A stretch of 42,693 nucleotides of DNA from Dechloromonas sp. (GTDB taxonomy: Bacteria; Pseudomonadota; Gammaproteobacteria; Burkholderiales; Rhodocyclaceae): positions 1 to 42,693 of the forward strand of contig JAEUOD010000104.1 of the NCBI GenBank assembly GCA_016791065.1. Reading direction: 5' to 3'. Under the pieces are notes generated by a model. That model was not told the origin of the DNA. It made no database searches and saw nothing but the letters and a program-made list of their open reading frames with translations. Within the stretch, counting starts at the first letter, position 1. Each line of letters starts with the position of its first letter. Shown piece after piece: positions 1 through 9,742 of this stretch. Both the position numbers and the translations under genes were made by a program.

Positions 1-10
1 TTCATCAGCA

Positions 11-574
11 TCAGGCAGCTTTCTGCATCGGGGCAGCCTTGATTTCGACGACCGGATACTTCCACTTCCAGTTGTCGATGTTTTCCCCGACCGGCTCCAT
101 GCTGATGCATTCAACCGGGCACGGAGGCAGGCAGAGTTCGCAGCCGGTACAGAGCGGCGCGATGATGGTGTGCATCTGCTTGGCGGCGCCGACGATGGCG
201 TCGACCGGACAGGCCTGGATGCACAGTGTGCAGCCGATGCAGGTCTGTTCGTCGATGAGCGCGACCTGCTTGGGCTTTTCCTCGGCTTCGAGTTCCTTGA
301 CTTCGCGACCGAGCAGGTCGGCCAGCTTTTGCACGCCTTCCATGCCGCCGGGCGGGCAGAGATTGATGTCGACCTCGCCCTTGGCGATCGCCTCGGCGTA
401 GGGCTTGCAACCCGGGAAGCCGCACTGGCCGCACTGGGTCTGGGGCAGGATGCCTTCGATTTTCTCGACCAGCGGGTCACCCTCGACCTTGAACTTGATC
501 GCGGCGTAGCCGAGCGCGGCGCCGAGCACGACGGCGCCGAGGGCCATGATGGCAATGGCGAGGAGTATGTCCAT
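11..574 (-). CDS. rnfB: Electron transport complex subunit RnfB/RsxB
   Basis: Iron-sulfur subunit of the membrane Rnf (Rsx) complex, which moves electrons between ferredoxin and NAD(H) coupled to ion flux, or keeps SoxR reduced. The 187-residue protein opens with one membrane helix (about residues 3-26). A four-Cys cluster site follows (Cys48, 51, 56, 73), then two ferredoxin-type 4Fe-4S motifs (Cys112/115/118/122 and Cys142/145/148/152), so all twelve expected ligands are present. Its ATG shares one base with the rnfA stop (TAATG), showing translational coupling. A possible start codon at bases 5-3 just after its stop suggests the next subunit (rnfC) begins there and runs out of the window. 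Length and domain order are normal for the family. Confidence 0.95.
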   Translation of the reverse strand: MDILLAIAIMALGAVVLGAALGYAAIKFKVEGDPLVEKIEGILPQTQCGQCGFPGCKPYAEAIAKGEVDINLCPPGGMEGVQKLADLLGREVKELEAEEKPKQVALIDEQTCIGCTLCIQACPVDAIVGAAKQMHTIIAPLCTGCELCLPPCPVECISMEPVGENIDNWKWKYPVVEIKAAPMQKAA

Positions 575-1158
575 TATTGGTACTTGTCGAGGCCGGCGAA
601 GCCCATGAAGGCGAGGGCCATCAGGCCGGCGGTCACCATGGCGATGGCGGCGCCCTTGAAATGCACCGGCACGTCGGCGCCTTCGACGCGCTCGCGGATG
701 CCGGCGAAGAGGATCAGCACCAGCGAGAAACCGACGGCGCTGCCGGCGCCGAAGAGCAGCGACTCGACGAAGTTGTGGCCGTTCGAAATGTTGAGCAGCG
801 GCACGCCGAGCACGGCACAGTTGGTGGTGATCAGCGGCAGGTAGATGCCCAGCGTCTGTTGCAGCGTCGGCGAGGTCTTGGCGATGACCATTTCAGTCAG
901 TTGCACGATGGCCGCGATGGTGACGATGAAGGACAGCGTGCGCAGGTATTCCAGCCCGAAAGGCATGAGCAGGAAATGGTCGATGATGTAGCTCGCCCCG
1001 GTCGCCATGGTCAGCACGAAAGTGGTCGCGGCGCCCATGCCGTAGGCGGTTTCCAGTTTCTTGGAGACGCCCATGAAGGGGCAGAGGCCGAGAATCTTCA
1101 CCAGCACGACGTTATTGACGAGAACGGCGCCGACGAGGATGAATAGGTAGTGGCTCAT
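574..1158 (-). CDS. rnfA: Electron transport complex subunit RnfA/RsxA
   Basis: Integral membrane subunit of the Rnf/Rsx complex, related to NqrE. The 194-residue protein is almost wholly hydrophobic with about six predicted membrane helices. It shows the family pattern of an early [10 protein letters not shown] motif and a central TNCAVLG motif carrying the conserved half-channel Cys. It is the first rnf gene in the visible run and overlaps rnfB by one base. No strong ribosome binding site is seen before the ATG. The 72-base gap to pyrD on the same strand presumably holds the rnf promoter, but I could not assign convincing -35/-10 boxes. Confidence 0.95.
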   Translation of the reverse strand: MSHYLFILVGAVLVNNVVLVKILGLCPFMGVSKKLETAYGMGAATTFVLTMATGASYIIDHFLLMPFGLEYLRTLSFIVTIAAIVQLTEMVIAKTSPTLQQTLGIYLPLITTNCAVLGVPLLNISNGHNFVESLLFGAGSAVGFSLVLILFAGIRERVEGADVPVHFKGAAIAMVTAGLMALAFMGFAGLDKYQ

Positions 1159-1230
1159 GGGATAGACAAGCGTGAAGGCTGCATTATCCGGCTTTGCAGG
1201 ATGCCGGACAACCGCGCGCCGCTTATGGGT

Positions 1231-2274
1231 TTATATGTTTTTCCGCAGGATGATCGCCAGTTTTGCCGCCACTTCGCTGACCAGATCGGGGCCGCGATAG
1301 ATGAAGCCGCTATAAACCTGGACCAGGCTGGCGCCGGCGGCGATCTTGGCCGCCGCATCGTCACCGCTCAGAATGCCGCCAACGCCGATGATCGGCACTT
1401 CCCCGGCCAATGCTGTCGATAGCTTGCCCAGCACTTCGGTGGATTTTTTGAAGACCGGTGCTCCGGAAAGACCGCCGGTTTCCTGGCCGTTCGGCAGGTT
1501 CTCGACGCCTTCGCGCGACAGTGTGGTGTTGGTGGCGATCACGCCGTCGAAACGGTGACGGCGCAGTGCGTCGGCGATGGCGGCGATTTGCGTGTCGTCG
1601 AGATCGGGCGCGATCTTCAGCGTCATCGGCACGTATTTGCCGTGCTGATCAGCCAGTTGCAGTTGCTTTGCCTTCAACTGCGAGAGCAGGTCGTCGAGCG
1701 CCTCGTCCTTTTGTAGTTCGCGCAGGTTCTTCGTGTTCGGCGACGAAATATTGACGGTGATGTAGCTGGCGTCGTTGTAAACCTTGTCGAGGCAAATCAG
1801 GTAATCGTCGGCTGCCTTTTCGATCGGTGTCGTCGCATTCTTGCCGATATTGATGCCGAGGATGCCGCCCTTTTTCGGGAATTCGGCAGCGCGGACATTG
1901 GCCAGTAAACGGTCGACGCCAGCGTTGTTGAAACCCATGCGGTTGATGATGCCCTGTGCTTCCGGAATGCGGAACATGCGCGGCTTCGGGTTGCCATCCT
2001 GCGGGCGCGGCGTGATGGTGCCGATTTCGATGAAGCCGAAACCGAGCTTGGCCAGGCCGTCGATGTGGTCGCCGTTCTTGTCCAGGCCGGCGGCCAGACC
2101 GACCGGATTCGGGAAGCGCAGACCCATGACCTCGACCGGGCAGGCGGTGACGGGCTTGGCGACGAGACTGGAAAAGCCGCTGGCGGCCAGGAAGGAGAGG
2201 CCGCTCATGCCGATGCCGTGGGCGGTTTCGGCATCGAGGGCGAAAAGTGCTTTGCGGAAAAGAGGATAGAGCAT
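1231..2274 (-). CDS. pyrD: Dihydroorotate dehydrogenase (quinone), class 2
   Basis: Oxidises dihydroorotate to orotate in pyrimidine synthesis, passing electrons to membrane quinone. The 347-residue protein has the class-2 N-terminal membrane-associating helices (residues 1-40) and then an FMN barrel with AAGLDKNGD (61-69), NRMGFNNAG (111-119) and NISSPNT (175-181), which includes the catalytic Ser. The reading frame stays open far upstream into the neighbouring gene, but family homology begins at MLYPLF, so the start is placed at 2274. It lies 53 bases downstream of the nrtR-like gene on the same strand and could be read through from it. A link to NAD control is not obvious, so this may only be proximity. 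Confidence 0.96.
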   Translation of the reverse strand: MLYPLFRKALFALDAETAHGIGMSGLSFLAASGFSSLVAKPVTACPVEVMGLRFPNPVGLAAGLDKNGDHIDGLAKLGFGFIEIGTITPRPQDGNPKPRMFRIPEAQGIINRMGFNNAGVDRLLANVRAAEFPKKGGILGINIGKNATTPIEKAADDYLICLDKVYNDASYITVNISSPNTKNLRELQKDEALDDLLSQLKAKQLQLADQHGKYVPMTLKIAPDLDDTQIAAIADALRRHRFDGVIATNTTLSREGVENLPNGQETGGLSGAPVFKKSTEVLGKLSTALAGEVPIIGVGGILSGDDAAAKIAAGASLVQVYSGFIYRGPDLVSEVAAKLAIILRKNI

Positions 2275-2327
2275 GATGGGGCGGCATTTTACCGCATTGC
2301 AGCATGGATGCCTTGACTTGCGGCGGC

Positions 2328-3005
2328 TCAGCCTGCCGAATTCAGTCCGCGATCGGTCAACGCCAGGTGTTGCCGGTACTGCTTCTTCAGCCGGTAGAGC
2401 TGGGCCGGCCGATGCGCCTTGCCGGTTTCGAGTTGGCCTTCGATTGCCTCGAGGATGTCCAGCTCTTCGATCTTGCGGCGGAAGCTGACCTTGTTGATCG
2501 GTTCGCCGAGGATGGCTTCGTAGACGCCCTGCAGGCGGGGCAGGGTGAAGGTCTCGCCACACAGGTGCACCGGTAGCGACGAATAGCTGCTTTTGTTGCG
2601 CACGCGTTGCAGGGCGGCTTCGACGATGCGGGGGTGATCGAAGGGCAGGCCCTGCAGCTGATCGACCGGTCGCAGCACGACTTCTGGGCGGCTTTCGTGG
2701 TCGATCAGGCGGCTCGGGACTAGCGCGTAGTAGGCCACCGAGAGCGACCAGCCGCGCGGGTCGCGGCCCGGGCCGGAGAAAGTTTCGAGCTGTTCGAGGT
2801 AGGCGCTGCCGATCCCGGTTTTCTCGCGCAGCGTGCGCAGGGCGGCATCGCGCGTGTCACTGTCCTCTTCGGCATGGATGTAGCCGCCGGGCAGGGCGAG
2901 CACGCCGGCGAAGGGCGCATGCTCGCGCTTGAGGAGGGCGAGGTGGAGGCTGGCGTCGTGCAGGGTGAGCAGCACGACATCGACCGTGCAGATGATGGGT
3001 GACAT
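2328..3005 (-). CDS. nrtR: NrtR-type Nudix-related transcriptional regulator of NAD metabolism
   Basis: Predicted repressor of NAD synthesis genes. The 225-residue protein has an N-terminal Nudix-fold domain (about 1-140) and a C-terminal winged-helix domain (about 150-212), the architecture of the NrtR family, whose Nudix domain senses ADP-ribose or related NAD products. The Nudix box (about 41-65) is degenerate. Two extra residues precede the helix, and the canonical REx2EE stretch reads RTLREK (57-62), so hydrolysis is unlikely. It is transcribed divergently from pncA-pncB-nadE-nadM with a 43-bp inverted repeat between them, which strongly supports the assignment and suggests autoregulation. 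A catalytic Nudix hydrolase is the alternative, made less likely by the damaged box. Confidence 0.88.
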   Translation of the reverse strand: MSPIICTVDVVLLTLHDASLHLALLKREHAPFAGVLALPGGYIHAEEDSDTRDAALRTLREKTGIGSAYLEQLETFSGPGRDPRGWSLSVAYYALVPSRLIDHESRPEVVLRPVDQLQGLPFDHPRIVEAALQRVRNKSSYSSLPVHLCGETFTLPRLQGVYEAILGEPINKVSFRRKIEELDILEAIEGQLETGKAHRPAQLYRLKKQYRQHLALTDRGLNSAG

Positions 3006-3097
3006 GCGGTAGGCCGGGTTTGAGTTTGCTAATTAGGATAGCAGTTAATCGAACATCAAGGCTTGCTCCGAAAGATGGTTTCGATATTTGGATAAAT

Positions 3098-3140
3098 CTC
3101 TACGTCACTTAGTTGCATTATTAAACTAAGTGACGTAGAG
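3098..3140. promoter_or_regulatory. Probable NrtR operator: perfect 17-bp inverted repeat
   Basis: Left arm CTCTACGTCACTTAGTT (3098-3114), 9-base spacer, and an exactly complementary right arm (3124-3140). Each arm also holds an internal pseudo-palindrome (CTAcGTcACtTAG), so the element could be two adjacent dimer sites. It sits between divergent nrtR and pncA. A candidate rightward promoter, TTGCAT (3113-3118) and TAGAGT (3136-3141) with 17 bases between them, lies inside it, so a bound protein would block transcription. The repeat is seen directly. NrtR binding is inferred from context. Confidence 0.8.
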
Positions 3141-3187
3141 TGCAGTCATACCTGCAGCGTGCAGGAGTCAGCGACAGGAGGCCGATC

Positions 3188-4057
3188 ATGGCGAAGCAAC
3201 GCATTCATCTGGTGATCATCGACCCGCAGAACGATTTCTGTGATCTTCCGGAAACGCATCGGCCGATGGCGTCGGATGGCAGCCGGCTGACGCCCTCCCT
3301 GTCGGTGCCGGGTGCGCATGCCGACCTGCAGCGCGTCGCCGGCCTGATCGAACGGGGCGGTGCCGGCCTCTCGGCCATCACCGTGACGCTCGATGCCCAC
3401 CAGCGGCTCGACATCGCTCACCCCGGCTTCTGGCGGCAGGGTGACGGTTCGCCGGTCGGCGCCTTCACGCCGATAACGGCGGCTGATGTGCGGGCCGGTC
3501 GCTACCGGCCGCGCGACGCAGCCGCGATGCAGCGCGTCCTGGCCTACCTCGATGCGCTCGAAGCGGCAGCTCGCTACACCCACATGGTCTGGCCGGTGCA
3601 CTGCGAGATCGGCTCCTGGGGGCAGGCTGTCCACGCCGATTTGCGGCGTGCCTACAACGCCTGGGAAGAGGCGTACGGCATCGGTGTCGCCAAGGTGCTC
3701 AAGGGCGACAATCCGTGGACCGAGCACTTCAGCGCCATCCAGGCCGAAGTGCCGCAGGCAGATGATGCTGGTACCCAGGCCAACCGGGCCTTGCTGGACG
3801 AATTGCGCGCCGCCGACCTTGTGCTGCTCTGCGGTGAGGCGGGCAGCCACTGCGTCAAGGCGACGACCGAACACATCGCCGCCGATTTTCCGGCTGCCGA
3901 GCGCGGCAAGCTCGTTCTGCTGACCGACTGCATGAGCCCGGTCGGCGGCTTCGAAGCGCAGCAGGGAGCATTCATCGACGCCATGCGGGCATCGGGGCTG
4001 CGCACGGCGACGGCGGCGGAGATGTTGCCGGTAATGCAGGCCAATGCGACAACATGA
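3188..4057 (+). CDS. pncA: Nicotinamidase-like cysteine hydrolase
   Basis: Predicted to deamidate nicotinamide to nicotinate, the first step of NAD salvage, in the cytoplasm. The 289-residue protein is an isochorismatase-fold hydrolase. Asp12 lies in DPQNDF, a probable catalytic Lys at 169 or 172, and nucleophile Cys222 in GSHCV. Asp69/His71 (LDAH) look like metal ligands, and WPVHC (135-139) is typical of nicotinamidases. It is longer than the usual 200 or so residues, with extra sequence around 145-200. The start at 3188 is chosen because ACAGGAG lies 7 bases upstream; an earlier GTG inside the operator is unlikely. It heads the pncA-pncB-nadE-nadM operon, which fixes its likely substrate as nicotinamide. 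Confidence 0.84.
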   Translation: MAKQRIHLVIIDPQNDFCDLPETHRPMASDGSRLTPSLSVPGAHADLQRVAGLIERGGAGLSAITVTLDAHQRLDIAHPGFWRQGDGSPVGAFTPITAADVRAGRYRPRDAAAMQRVLAYLDALEAAARYTHMVWPVHCEIGSWGQAVHADLRRAYNAWEEAYGIGVAKVLKGDNPWTEHFSAIQAEVPQADDAGTQANRALLDELRAADLVLLCGEAGSHCVKATTEHIAADFPAAERGKLVLLTDCMSPVGGFEAQQGAFIDAMRASGLRTATAAEMLPVMQANATT

Positions 4058-4079
4058 GTCGAACGAAGGAGTGACGGAC

Positions 4080-5297
4080 ATGAAACAAAACAACCAGGCG
4101 CCCGTCGTGCGCAGCCTGCTGGAAAACGATCTCTACAAATTCACCATGTGGCAGGCGCTGCTGCACAGCCATCCCGGCGCCCAGGCCGAATACGCCTTCG
4201 TTTGCCGCAACCGGCCGGCCTACCCGCTGGCCGAGCTCAAGGCCGATGTCGAGGCCGAACTGGAACGCCTGTGCGCGCTCAGCTTCCGCCAGGACGAGCT
4301 GGATTACCTGCGCAGCCTGCGTTTCATCAAGAGCGATTTCGTCGATTTCCTTTCGGTTTTCCGTTTCCAGCAGCGTTTCATCGAGGTCAGCACGGAAGGC
4401 GAGCAACTGCGCATTGTCGCCAGGGGGCCGCTGGTGCATGTCATGGCCTTCGAGATTTTCGTGCTCTACATCGTCAACGAACTCTATTACCGCCGCCTGC
4501 CGGGCGACGCCGAGGTGCTCGAAGAAATGCGGGCGCGCCTCGCCGCCAAGATCGATCTGCTGCGCACCGCCGGCGAATTGCTGAGTGGCGACGACGCGCA
4601 TTTCACCTTCGTCGATTTCGGCCTGCGCCGCCGCTATTCCGGCGCCTGGCAGGCCGAGGTGGTCGGGCGCCTGGCCGAGGCCGTGCCCGAGCACTTCAAG
4701 GGCACCTCGAACGTGCTGCTGGCCAAGGAATTCGGGCTGATCCCGATCGGCACCATGGCGCACGAATACCTGCAGGCCTTCCAGGCTTTCGGCTTCCGCC
4801 TGCGCGATTTCCAGAAGTCCTCGCTCGAAGCCTGGGTGCAGGAATTCCGCGGCGACCTCGGCATCGCGCTGACCGACGTGGTCGGCATGGACGCCTTCCT
4901 GGCCGATTTCGACCTCTATTTCGCCAAGCTCTTCGATGGCCTGCGCCACGATTCGGGCGATCCGGTCGTCTGGGCCGAGAAGGCCATCGCGCACTATCGC
5001 AAGCTCAACATCGACCCGCTGACCAAGCGCCTGGTCTTTTCGGACGGTCTCGACCTGCCGCGTTCGATCGCGCTTTTCCAGCGTTTTCGCGGCCGTATCC
5101 AGACCTCCTACGGCATCGGCACCAACCTCTCGAACGACACGCCGCACCAGGCCCTGAACATCGTCATGAAGATGACCTCGTGCAACGGCCAGCCGGTCGC
5201 CAAGCTCTCCGATTCGCCGGGCAAGACGCTGTGCGACGACCAGACCTTCCTGGCCTATTTGCGGCAGGTTTTCAATCATCCCGAGGTGACGTCATGA
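4080..5297 (+). CDS. pncB: Nicotinate phosphoribosyltransferase
   Basis: Joins nicotinate to PRPP with ATP hydrolysis, giving nicotinate mononucleotide (Preiss-Handler route). The 405-residue protein contains the N-terminal [11 protein letters not shown] motif (16-26), DFGLRRR (179-185), GTMAHE (224-229) with the His that is phosphorylated in the family, FSDGLD, and the late GIGTNLSND phosphoribosyl-binding motif. Start at 4080 is supported by GAAGGAGTG about 9 bases upstream, 22 bases after the pncA stop. Its stop overlaps the nadE start (ATGA), so the two are translationally coupled. Confidence 0.95.
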   Translation: MKQNNQAPVVRSLLENDLYKFTMWQALLHSHPGAQAEYAFVCRNRPAYPLAELKADVEAELERLCALSFRQDELDYLRSLRFIKSDFVDFLSVFRFQQRFIEVSTEGEQLRIVARGPLVHVMAFEIFVLYIVNELYYRRLPGDAEVLEEMRARLAAKIDLLRTAGELLSGDDAHFTFVDFGLRRRYSGAWQAEVVGRLAEAVPEHFKGTSNVLLAKEFGLIPIGTMAHEYLQAFQAFGFRLRDFQKSSLEAWVQEFRGDLGIALTDVVGMDAFLADFDLYFAKLFDGLRHDSGDPVVWAEKAIAHYRKLNIDPLTKRLVFSDGLDLPRSIALFQRFRGRIQTSYGIGTNLSNDTPHQALNIVMKMTSCNGQPVAKLSDSPGKTLCDDQTFLAYLRQVFNHPEVTS

Positions 5298-7015
5298 GCG
5301 CGCTACGCATCACCCTGGCGCAAATCAACCCGACCCTGGGCGATCTTGGCGGCAACATCGGCCTGATGCGGCAGGCGGCGGCGAAGGCGGCGCAGCAGGA
5401 GGCGGCGATCGTCGTCTTCCCGGAGTTGTCGTTGACCGGCTATTTGCCAGGCGACCTGCTCGATGAGGACGATTTCCTCATCCGCTGCGCCGATGCCCTG
5501 GCCGAACTGCAAGCCGCAACGCGCCAGACGCCGGGCCTGTGCTGGGTGGTCGGCGCTCCGATGCCACGCCGCGGGCCGGGCAAGGCGCTGGAGAACAGCC
5601 TGCTCGTGCTGCGTGATGGCGAGATCGTCCTGCGTTACGCCAAGCAACTGCTGCCGACCTACAACATCTTCGACGAGCGGCGCTATTTCGAGCCGGGGCC
5701 GGACGTCGCCCGCGTCCTGCGGGTCGGCGAGGCGCGGGTCGGTTTCCTGATCTGCGAGGATGGCTGGAACGACGCCGGCGACGACTACGCGGTCAATCCC
5801 TTCCTGCGTCTGGCCGATGCGGCGCCCGATCTGGTCGTTGCGATCAACGCCAGCCCGTCCAGCCTGGGCAAGCGCGAGCAGCGCCACGCGCTGTTCACGG
5901 CAGCCAGCCAGCGCCATGGCCTGCCGCTGGTCTACGTCAATCAGGTCGGCGGGCACGACCAGTTGGTGTTCGACGGCGCTTCGTTCGCGGTGACGCCTGC
6001 GGATGGCGTGGTCTTCGAGGCGACGCGCTTCGCCGAGGCGGTGGTCACCTTGCAATGGCGCGACGGCCAGTTCCTGACCGCCGATGGCGTGGTGCCGCCG
6101 CCGGTGCCGGCCGAAGGCCTGCCGGTCATGGCCTTCTATCGCCGGCAGATCGTGCTCGGCCTGCGCGACTACGCGCGACGCTGCGGTTTTCGCCAGGCCG
6201 TGGTCGGCTGTTCAGGCGGCATCGACAGCGCGCTCACCCTGGCCCTGGCCGTTGAGGCGCTCGGTGCCGCCAACGTCGTCGCCATCGGCATGCCGTCGCG
6301 CTACTCGAGCGCCGGCAGCGTGGACGATTCGGTCATGCTCTGCCGCAACCTCGGCATTGACCTGCACATCCACCCGATCGGCGAGATCGTCGCCGCCTGC
6401 GAGCAGGGCTTTGCCGCCAGTTTTGGCGAAACGCTACAGGGGCTGGCCGCGGAAAACCTGCAGGCGCGGGTGCGCGGCATGGTGCTCATGGCCTATTCCA
6501 ACAGCCACGGCCACCTGCTGCTGACCACCGGCAACAAGAGCGAGATCTCGGTCGGCTACTGCACGCTCTACGGAGATACCAACGGCGGCCTCGGGCTGAT
6601 CGGCGATCTCTACAAGACCGACGTCTTCGCCCTGAGCCGTCATATCAACGCCAGCGCCGGGCGCGAACTGATTCCGGCCGCGATCATCGACAAGGAACCC
6701 TCGGCCGAACTGGCGCCGGGGCAGCGCGACAGCGACAGCCTGCCGCCTTACCCGGTGCTCGACAACATCCTCAAGCGCCTGATCGAGGGGCCGCGCCTGA
6801 GCGGCAGCGAATGGAGCGAAGTCGAGCGTACCCACGCCGACCTGAGCGCCAGCGCCCGGGGACGGGCCCTGATCGCGCGGGTCCGCCAGTTGGTCGATCG
6901 CAATGAATACAAACGCCGCCAAGCCCCGCCCATCCTGCATTTGCGGGCCCGGGCCTTCGGCAGCGGCCGGCAGATGCCGATCGCGGCGCATTACGAGCGG
7001 GGAGACAAAGCATGA
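5294..7015 (+). CDS. nadE: Glutamine-dependent NAD+ synthetase
   Basis: Amidates nicotinate adenine dinucleotide to NAD, taking ammonia from glutamine. The 573-residue protein has an N-terminal nitrilase-type glutaminase domain (about 1-265) with the catalytic triad Glu44 (FPELSLTG), Lys117 and Cys154 (LICEDGW). The C-terminal synthetase domain has the pyrophosphatase loop SGGIDS (307-312), TTGNKSE (411-417) and [12 protein letters not shown] (421-432). The frame is open far upstream across pncB, but homology and the ATGA overlap with pncB fix the start at 5294. It overlaps nadM by four bases. Confidence 0.97.
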   Translation: MSALRITLAQINPTLGDLGGNIGLMRQAAAKAAQQEAAIVVFPELSLTGYLPGDLLDEDDFLIRCADALAELQAATRQTPGLCWVVGAPMPRRGPGKALENSLLVLRDGEIVLRYAKQLLPTYNIFDERRYFEPGPDVARVLRVGEARVGFLICEDGWNDAGDDYAVNPFLRLADAAPDLVVAINASPSSLGKREQRHALFTAASQRHGLPLVYVNQVGGHDQLVFDGASFAVTPADGVVFEATRFAEAVVTLQWRDGQFLTADGVVPPPVPAEGLPVMAFYRRQIVLGLRDYARRCGFRQAVVGCSGGIDSALTLALAVEALGAANVVAIGMPSRYSSAGSVDDSVMLCRNLGIDLHIHPIGEIVAACEQGFAASFGETLQGLAAENLQARVRGMVLMAYSNSHGHLLLTTGNKSEISVGYCTLYGDTNGGLGLIGDLYKTDVFALSRHINASAGRELIPAAIIDKEPSAELAPGQRDSDSLPPYPVLDNILKRLIEGPRLSGSEWSEVERTHADLSASARGRALIARVRQLVDRNEYKRRQAPPILHLRARAFGSGRQMPIAAHYERGDKA

Positions 7016-8055
7016 GCCATGAATTCGATGTCGCGGTTCTGATCGGCCGTTTCCAGCCCTTCCACAACGGCCATGCCGCCTTGCTGGCGACGGCACTGGA
7101 CAAGGCAGCCGAAGTCGTCGTCGTGCTCGGTTCGGCGCATGCCGCGCGTAATGCCCGCAATCCGTTCACCTGGGAGGAGCGGGCGGCGATGATCGGCGCC
7201 TCGCTTAACGAGGCGCAGCGCGAGCGCGTGTCTTTCCTGCCGCAACGCGATTGCTACGACGACCGGCGCTGGGCCGCCGCGGTGGCCGCGGCAGTCGGCC
7301 AGGCCGTGGCGCCCGGCGCGCGTGTCGCGCTGATCGGCCATCTCAAGGATGCGTCGAGCGATTACCTGAAGCGCTTTCCCGGCTGGTCATTCATTCCCGT
7401 ACACCAGCAGGGCGAGATCGATGCCACGGCACTGCGCCGCATTTTTTTCGAGGGTGAGGAAACAGCGGCCGGCAAGGCTGCGACGCAAGCCCTGCTCGGC
7501 GGTTTGGTGCCGCCGGCCGTCTTGCACTACCTGCTGGGCTGGGCCGGCCTGGCGCCTTACGCGCTGCTGCGCGCCGAACATGCGGCGATCGAGGAAAGCC
7601 GGCGCATCTGGGGCAGTGGTCCGTTCATCACGGTCGATGCGGTAGTGACGGCCGCCGGGCATGTCTTGCTCGTCGAACGGGGCCGGGCACCGGGCAAGGG
7701 CTTGTGGGCGCTGCCCGGCGGTTTTCTCGACGGCCGCGAGCGGGTCGTGCAGGGCGCGATCCGCGAGCTCCGCGAGGAAACCGGCTTCGCCTTGCTCGAT
7801 GCCGAACTGGAGGGCGCCTTGAAGGGCGTCGCCGTATTCGATCACCCGGACCGCAGCGCGCGCGGCCGGACCATCACCCATGCCCACTACTTCGCGCTCG
7901 AATGCAGTCGGCTACCCGAGGTCGCCGGCGCCGACGACGCGGCAAGTGCCTTCTGGCTGCCGATCGGCGAACTGGCAGCCAACGAGTCGCGGTTGTTCGA
8001 GGACCATTTCAATATCCTCGACCACTTTCTCGGGCTTGGCGGGCCGGAGACCTAA
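7012..8055 (+). CDS. nadM: Bifunctional NMN adenylyltransferase / Nudix hydrolase
   Basis: The N-terminal NadM domain (about 1-180) adenylates nicotinamide or nicotinate mononucleotide; GRFQPFHNGH (12-21) is the nucleotidyltransferase motif. The C-terminal Nudix domain (about 200-345) carries an intact Nudix box (Gly237 to Phe259, with REL and EET in register), so it should be an active hydrolase, ADP-ribose being the known substrate of this fusion family. The 347-residue length matches known NadM-Nudix fusions. It is last in the NAD operon, overlapping nadE by four bases and converging on azlD with a four-base stop overlap. In this operon it would provide the step between PncB and NadE. Confidence 0.95.
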   Translation: MSHEFDVAVLIGRFQPFHNGHAALLATALDKAAEVVVVLGSAHAARNARNPFTWEERAAMIGASLNEAQRERVSFLPQRDCYDDRRWAAAVAAAVGQAVAPGARVALIGHLKDASSDYLKRFPGWSFIPVHQQGEIDATALRRIFFEGEETAAGKAATQALLGGLVPPAVLHYLLGWAGLAPYALLRAEHAAIEESRRIWGSGPFITVDAVVTAAGHVLLVERGRAPGKGLWALPGGFLDGRERVVQGAIRELREETGFALLDAELEGALKGVAVFDHPDRSARGRTITHAHYFALECSRLPEVAGADDAASAFWLPIGELAANESRLFEDHFNILDHFLGLGGPET

Positions 8056-8378
8056 ACGCCGGCCAGCAGCCGCGCCGCATGTAGCGCCGCCATTCCGGCA
8101 ATGAACGGCAACCAGGGATTGCGCCAGAGCAGAGTGGCGGTTACTGCCGCGATGGCGGCGGCCAGCTTGGGATTGAACGGCGCCAGTTCGCCGCCGACCA
8201 GCAGCACGTCGGGTACCACGATGGCGGCCAGGGCGGCGGCCGGGGCGTAGCGCAGGGCGCGCTGCAGGGCGCCAGGCAGGGTGACGCGGTTGCCGAGCAC
8301 GATGAAACTGCCGCGCGGCAGCAAGGTGCACAGGCCGAGCAGGATGAAGATGATCCACAGCGAAGCGTCGTAGGTCAT
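8052..8378 (-). CDS. azlD: AzlD family branched-chain amino acid export subunit
   Basis: Small partner of AzlC in an exporter of branched-chain or other amino acids. The 108-residue protein has about four hydrophobic membrane segments and the family's early LLPRGSFIVL-type stretch. It overlaps azlC by four bases, so the pair is coupled, which is the normal arrangement. Its stop codon overlaps that of convergent nadM by four bases, leaving no room for a terminator between the two units. Confidence 0.88.
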   Translation of the reverse strand: MTYDASLWIIFILLGLCTLLPRGSFIVLGNRVTLPGALQRALRYAPAAALAAIVVPDVLLVGGELAPFNPKLAAAIAAVTATLLWRNPWLPFIAGMAALHAARLLAGV

Positions 8379-9088
8379 GTTGGCTTGCTCCGGTGTTCCC
8401 AGTGCTCGGCCGCGAAGCCGGCCGCAATACCGGCGACGATGCCGGCCACCACGCCGAGGCGCAGCGGCATATTGCGCAACAGTGTCGCGCTCAGACCGCC
8501 GACCACGGCAGCGAGCAGCATCGGCCGGACCTTGGCCATCGGCACGAGGAGCACGATCAGGGCGATGGTCGCCATGAATTCGAGGGACCACTGCTTGGGC
8601 AGGATGCCCGAGGCGAAGACGCCGATCAGTGCGAATCCCTGCCAGAGCACCCAGGACCAGACGGCGGGAGCGAGGTAGTAGCCGAGGCGCCAGCGCGGGT
8701 CGTCGACCGTCAGCATCTTGTCGAGGCATACAGCGAAAACGCCGTCGGTAAGCAGGAAACCGGATACCCAGCGGGCGGGCATCGGCACGCCCCGGAAGCC
8801 GGGTGCGATGGCGGCGCTGAAGATGACGAAACGCAGGTTGAGCGCCAGGGCGGTGGTCAGGATCAGCCAGAGCGGTGCCTCGGCGGCGATCAGGGGAAGA
8901 GTGCCCAGTTGGGCGGTGCCGGCGAAGACCAGCACGTTCATGCCCATCGCCTGCAAGGGGGTAAAGCCGACGCCGGCCATCGCCATGCCCATGACCAGCG
9001 CCCAGGGAACGAGGCCGACCGAGAGCGGCAGAAAAACGGTGAAGCCCTCGCGGGCGCCGGACCAGAAAGTTGAATGCACGTGAACCAT
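8375..9088 (-). CDS. azlC: AzlC family branched-chain amino acid exporter
   Basis: Large membrane subunit of the AzlCD exporter (YgaZ-like). The 237-residue protein has an N-terminal REGFTVFLPLSVGLVPWA motif typical of the family, a central LNLRFVIFSAAI segment, and seven or so predicted membrane helices. The start at 9088 (MVHVHS) gives the usual length. No transcription regulator is adjacent, so control and substrate cannot be read from context. The divergent lipoprotein gene starts 117 bases away. Confidence 0.9.
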   Translation of the reverse strand: MVHVHSTFWSGAREGFTVFLPLSVGLVPWALVMGMAMAGVGFTPLQAMGMNVLVFAGTAQLGTLPLIAAEAPLWLILTTALALNLRFVIFSAAIAPGFRGVPMPARWVSGFLLTDGVFAVCLDKMLTVDDPRWRLGYYLAPAVWSWVLWQGFALIGVFASGILPKQWSLEFMATIALIVLLVPMAKVRPMLLAAVVGGLSATLLRNMPLRLGVVAGIVAGIAAGFAAEHWEHRSKPT

Positions 9089-9205
9089 TCAGGAAAGCAA
9101 AGGTTGCAGAGCATACCGTTCGCCACCGCCCCCTCCAAGACTCGCCTAATCTTTGCGGCTGACGCACAATAACTGCCAGGCGACGAATTCTCGGAGGAGA
9201 CCGGA

Positions 9206-9742
9206 ATGCGCGTACCTGTTACTGCCTGGCCGGGCGGGATGCTGCTGGCAGCATTGATCCTGAGCGGGTGTGCCGGTTATGGCGGCCATGGCCTGAAGCC
9301 TGGCATCGCCAATCTCGATGAGGTGGTGGCGACCATGGGCCAGCCGGCGCTGCGCTGGCAGGAGCCCGATGGCCGCCTCCAGTTGGCTTATCCGCGCGTT
9401 CCGGACGGGCCTTACACCTTCATGGTTCATATCGCGCCCGATGGTCGTCTCGAAAAAATCGAGAATGTCCTGGTGACCCGGCATTTCGCCCGCATCGTCG
9501 CCGGCAAGAGCGATCAGGCCGCCGTGCTCCGTGTCCTCGGGCCGCCAGTGCCTCAATGGACGACCTATTTCGGGGCGCGCAACGAACTGGTCTGGGAATG
9601 GCCGTTCTGCGATGATTTTAATTTGCTCGCCCGCTTCAACGTTTTGTTCGACAACGCCACGGGTATCGTGCGCAGCACCCAGCAGCGCCAGGATTTGCGG
9701 GGCCGCGACGGAATCGCACCCTACTGCGCCAAGGCCGACTGA
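9206..9742 (+). CDS. Putative outer-membrane lipoprotein, unknown function
   Basis: The 178-residue protein has a clear lipoprotein signal: a hydrophobic stretch followed by LSGC, with the lipidated Cys at 22. The rest is soluble, with alternating short hydrophobic strands and a [12 protein letters not shown] motif loosely recalling SmpA/OmlA (BamE-type) folds, but I do not recognise the family with confidence. A GGAGGA site precedes the ATG. The stop overlaps the glpK start by one base (TGATG), so it is translationally coupled to the glycerol genes. Whether it serves glycerol uptake is unknown. Confidence 0.8.
   Translation: MRVPVTAWPGGMLLAALILSGCAGYGGHGLKPGIANLDEVVATMGQPALRWQEPDGRLQLAYPRVPDGPYTFMVHIAPDGRLEKIENVLVTRHFARIVAGKSDQAAVLRVLGPPVPQWTTYFGARNELVWEWPFCDDFNLLARFNVLFDNATGIVRSTQQRQDLRGRDGIAPYCAKAD

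Noticed and set aside
1231-2562. N-terminally extended form of PyrD
   Set aside because: The extra 96 residues are antisense-type, Arg/Pro-rich sequence within the nrtR gene; PyrD homology begins at 2274.
4148-7015. A 955-residue open frame apparently joining pncB and nadE
   Set aside because: The first part is an out-of-frame, Arg/Gly/Pro-rich shadow of pncB; real NadE homology starts at 5294, and pncB is intact in its own frame.
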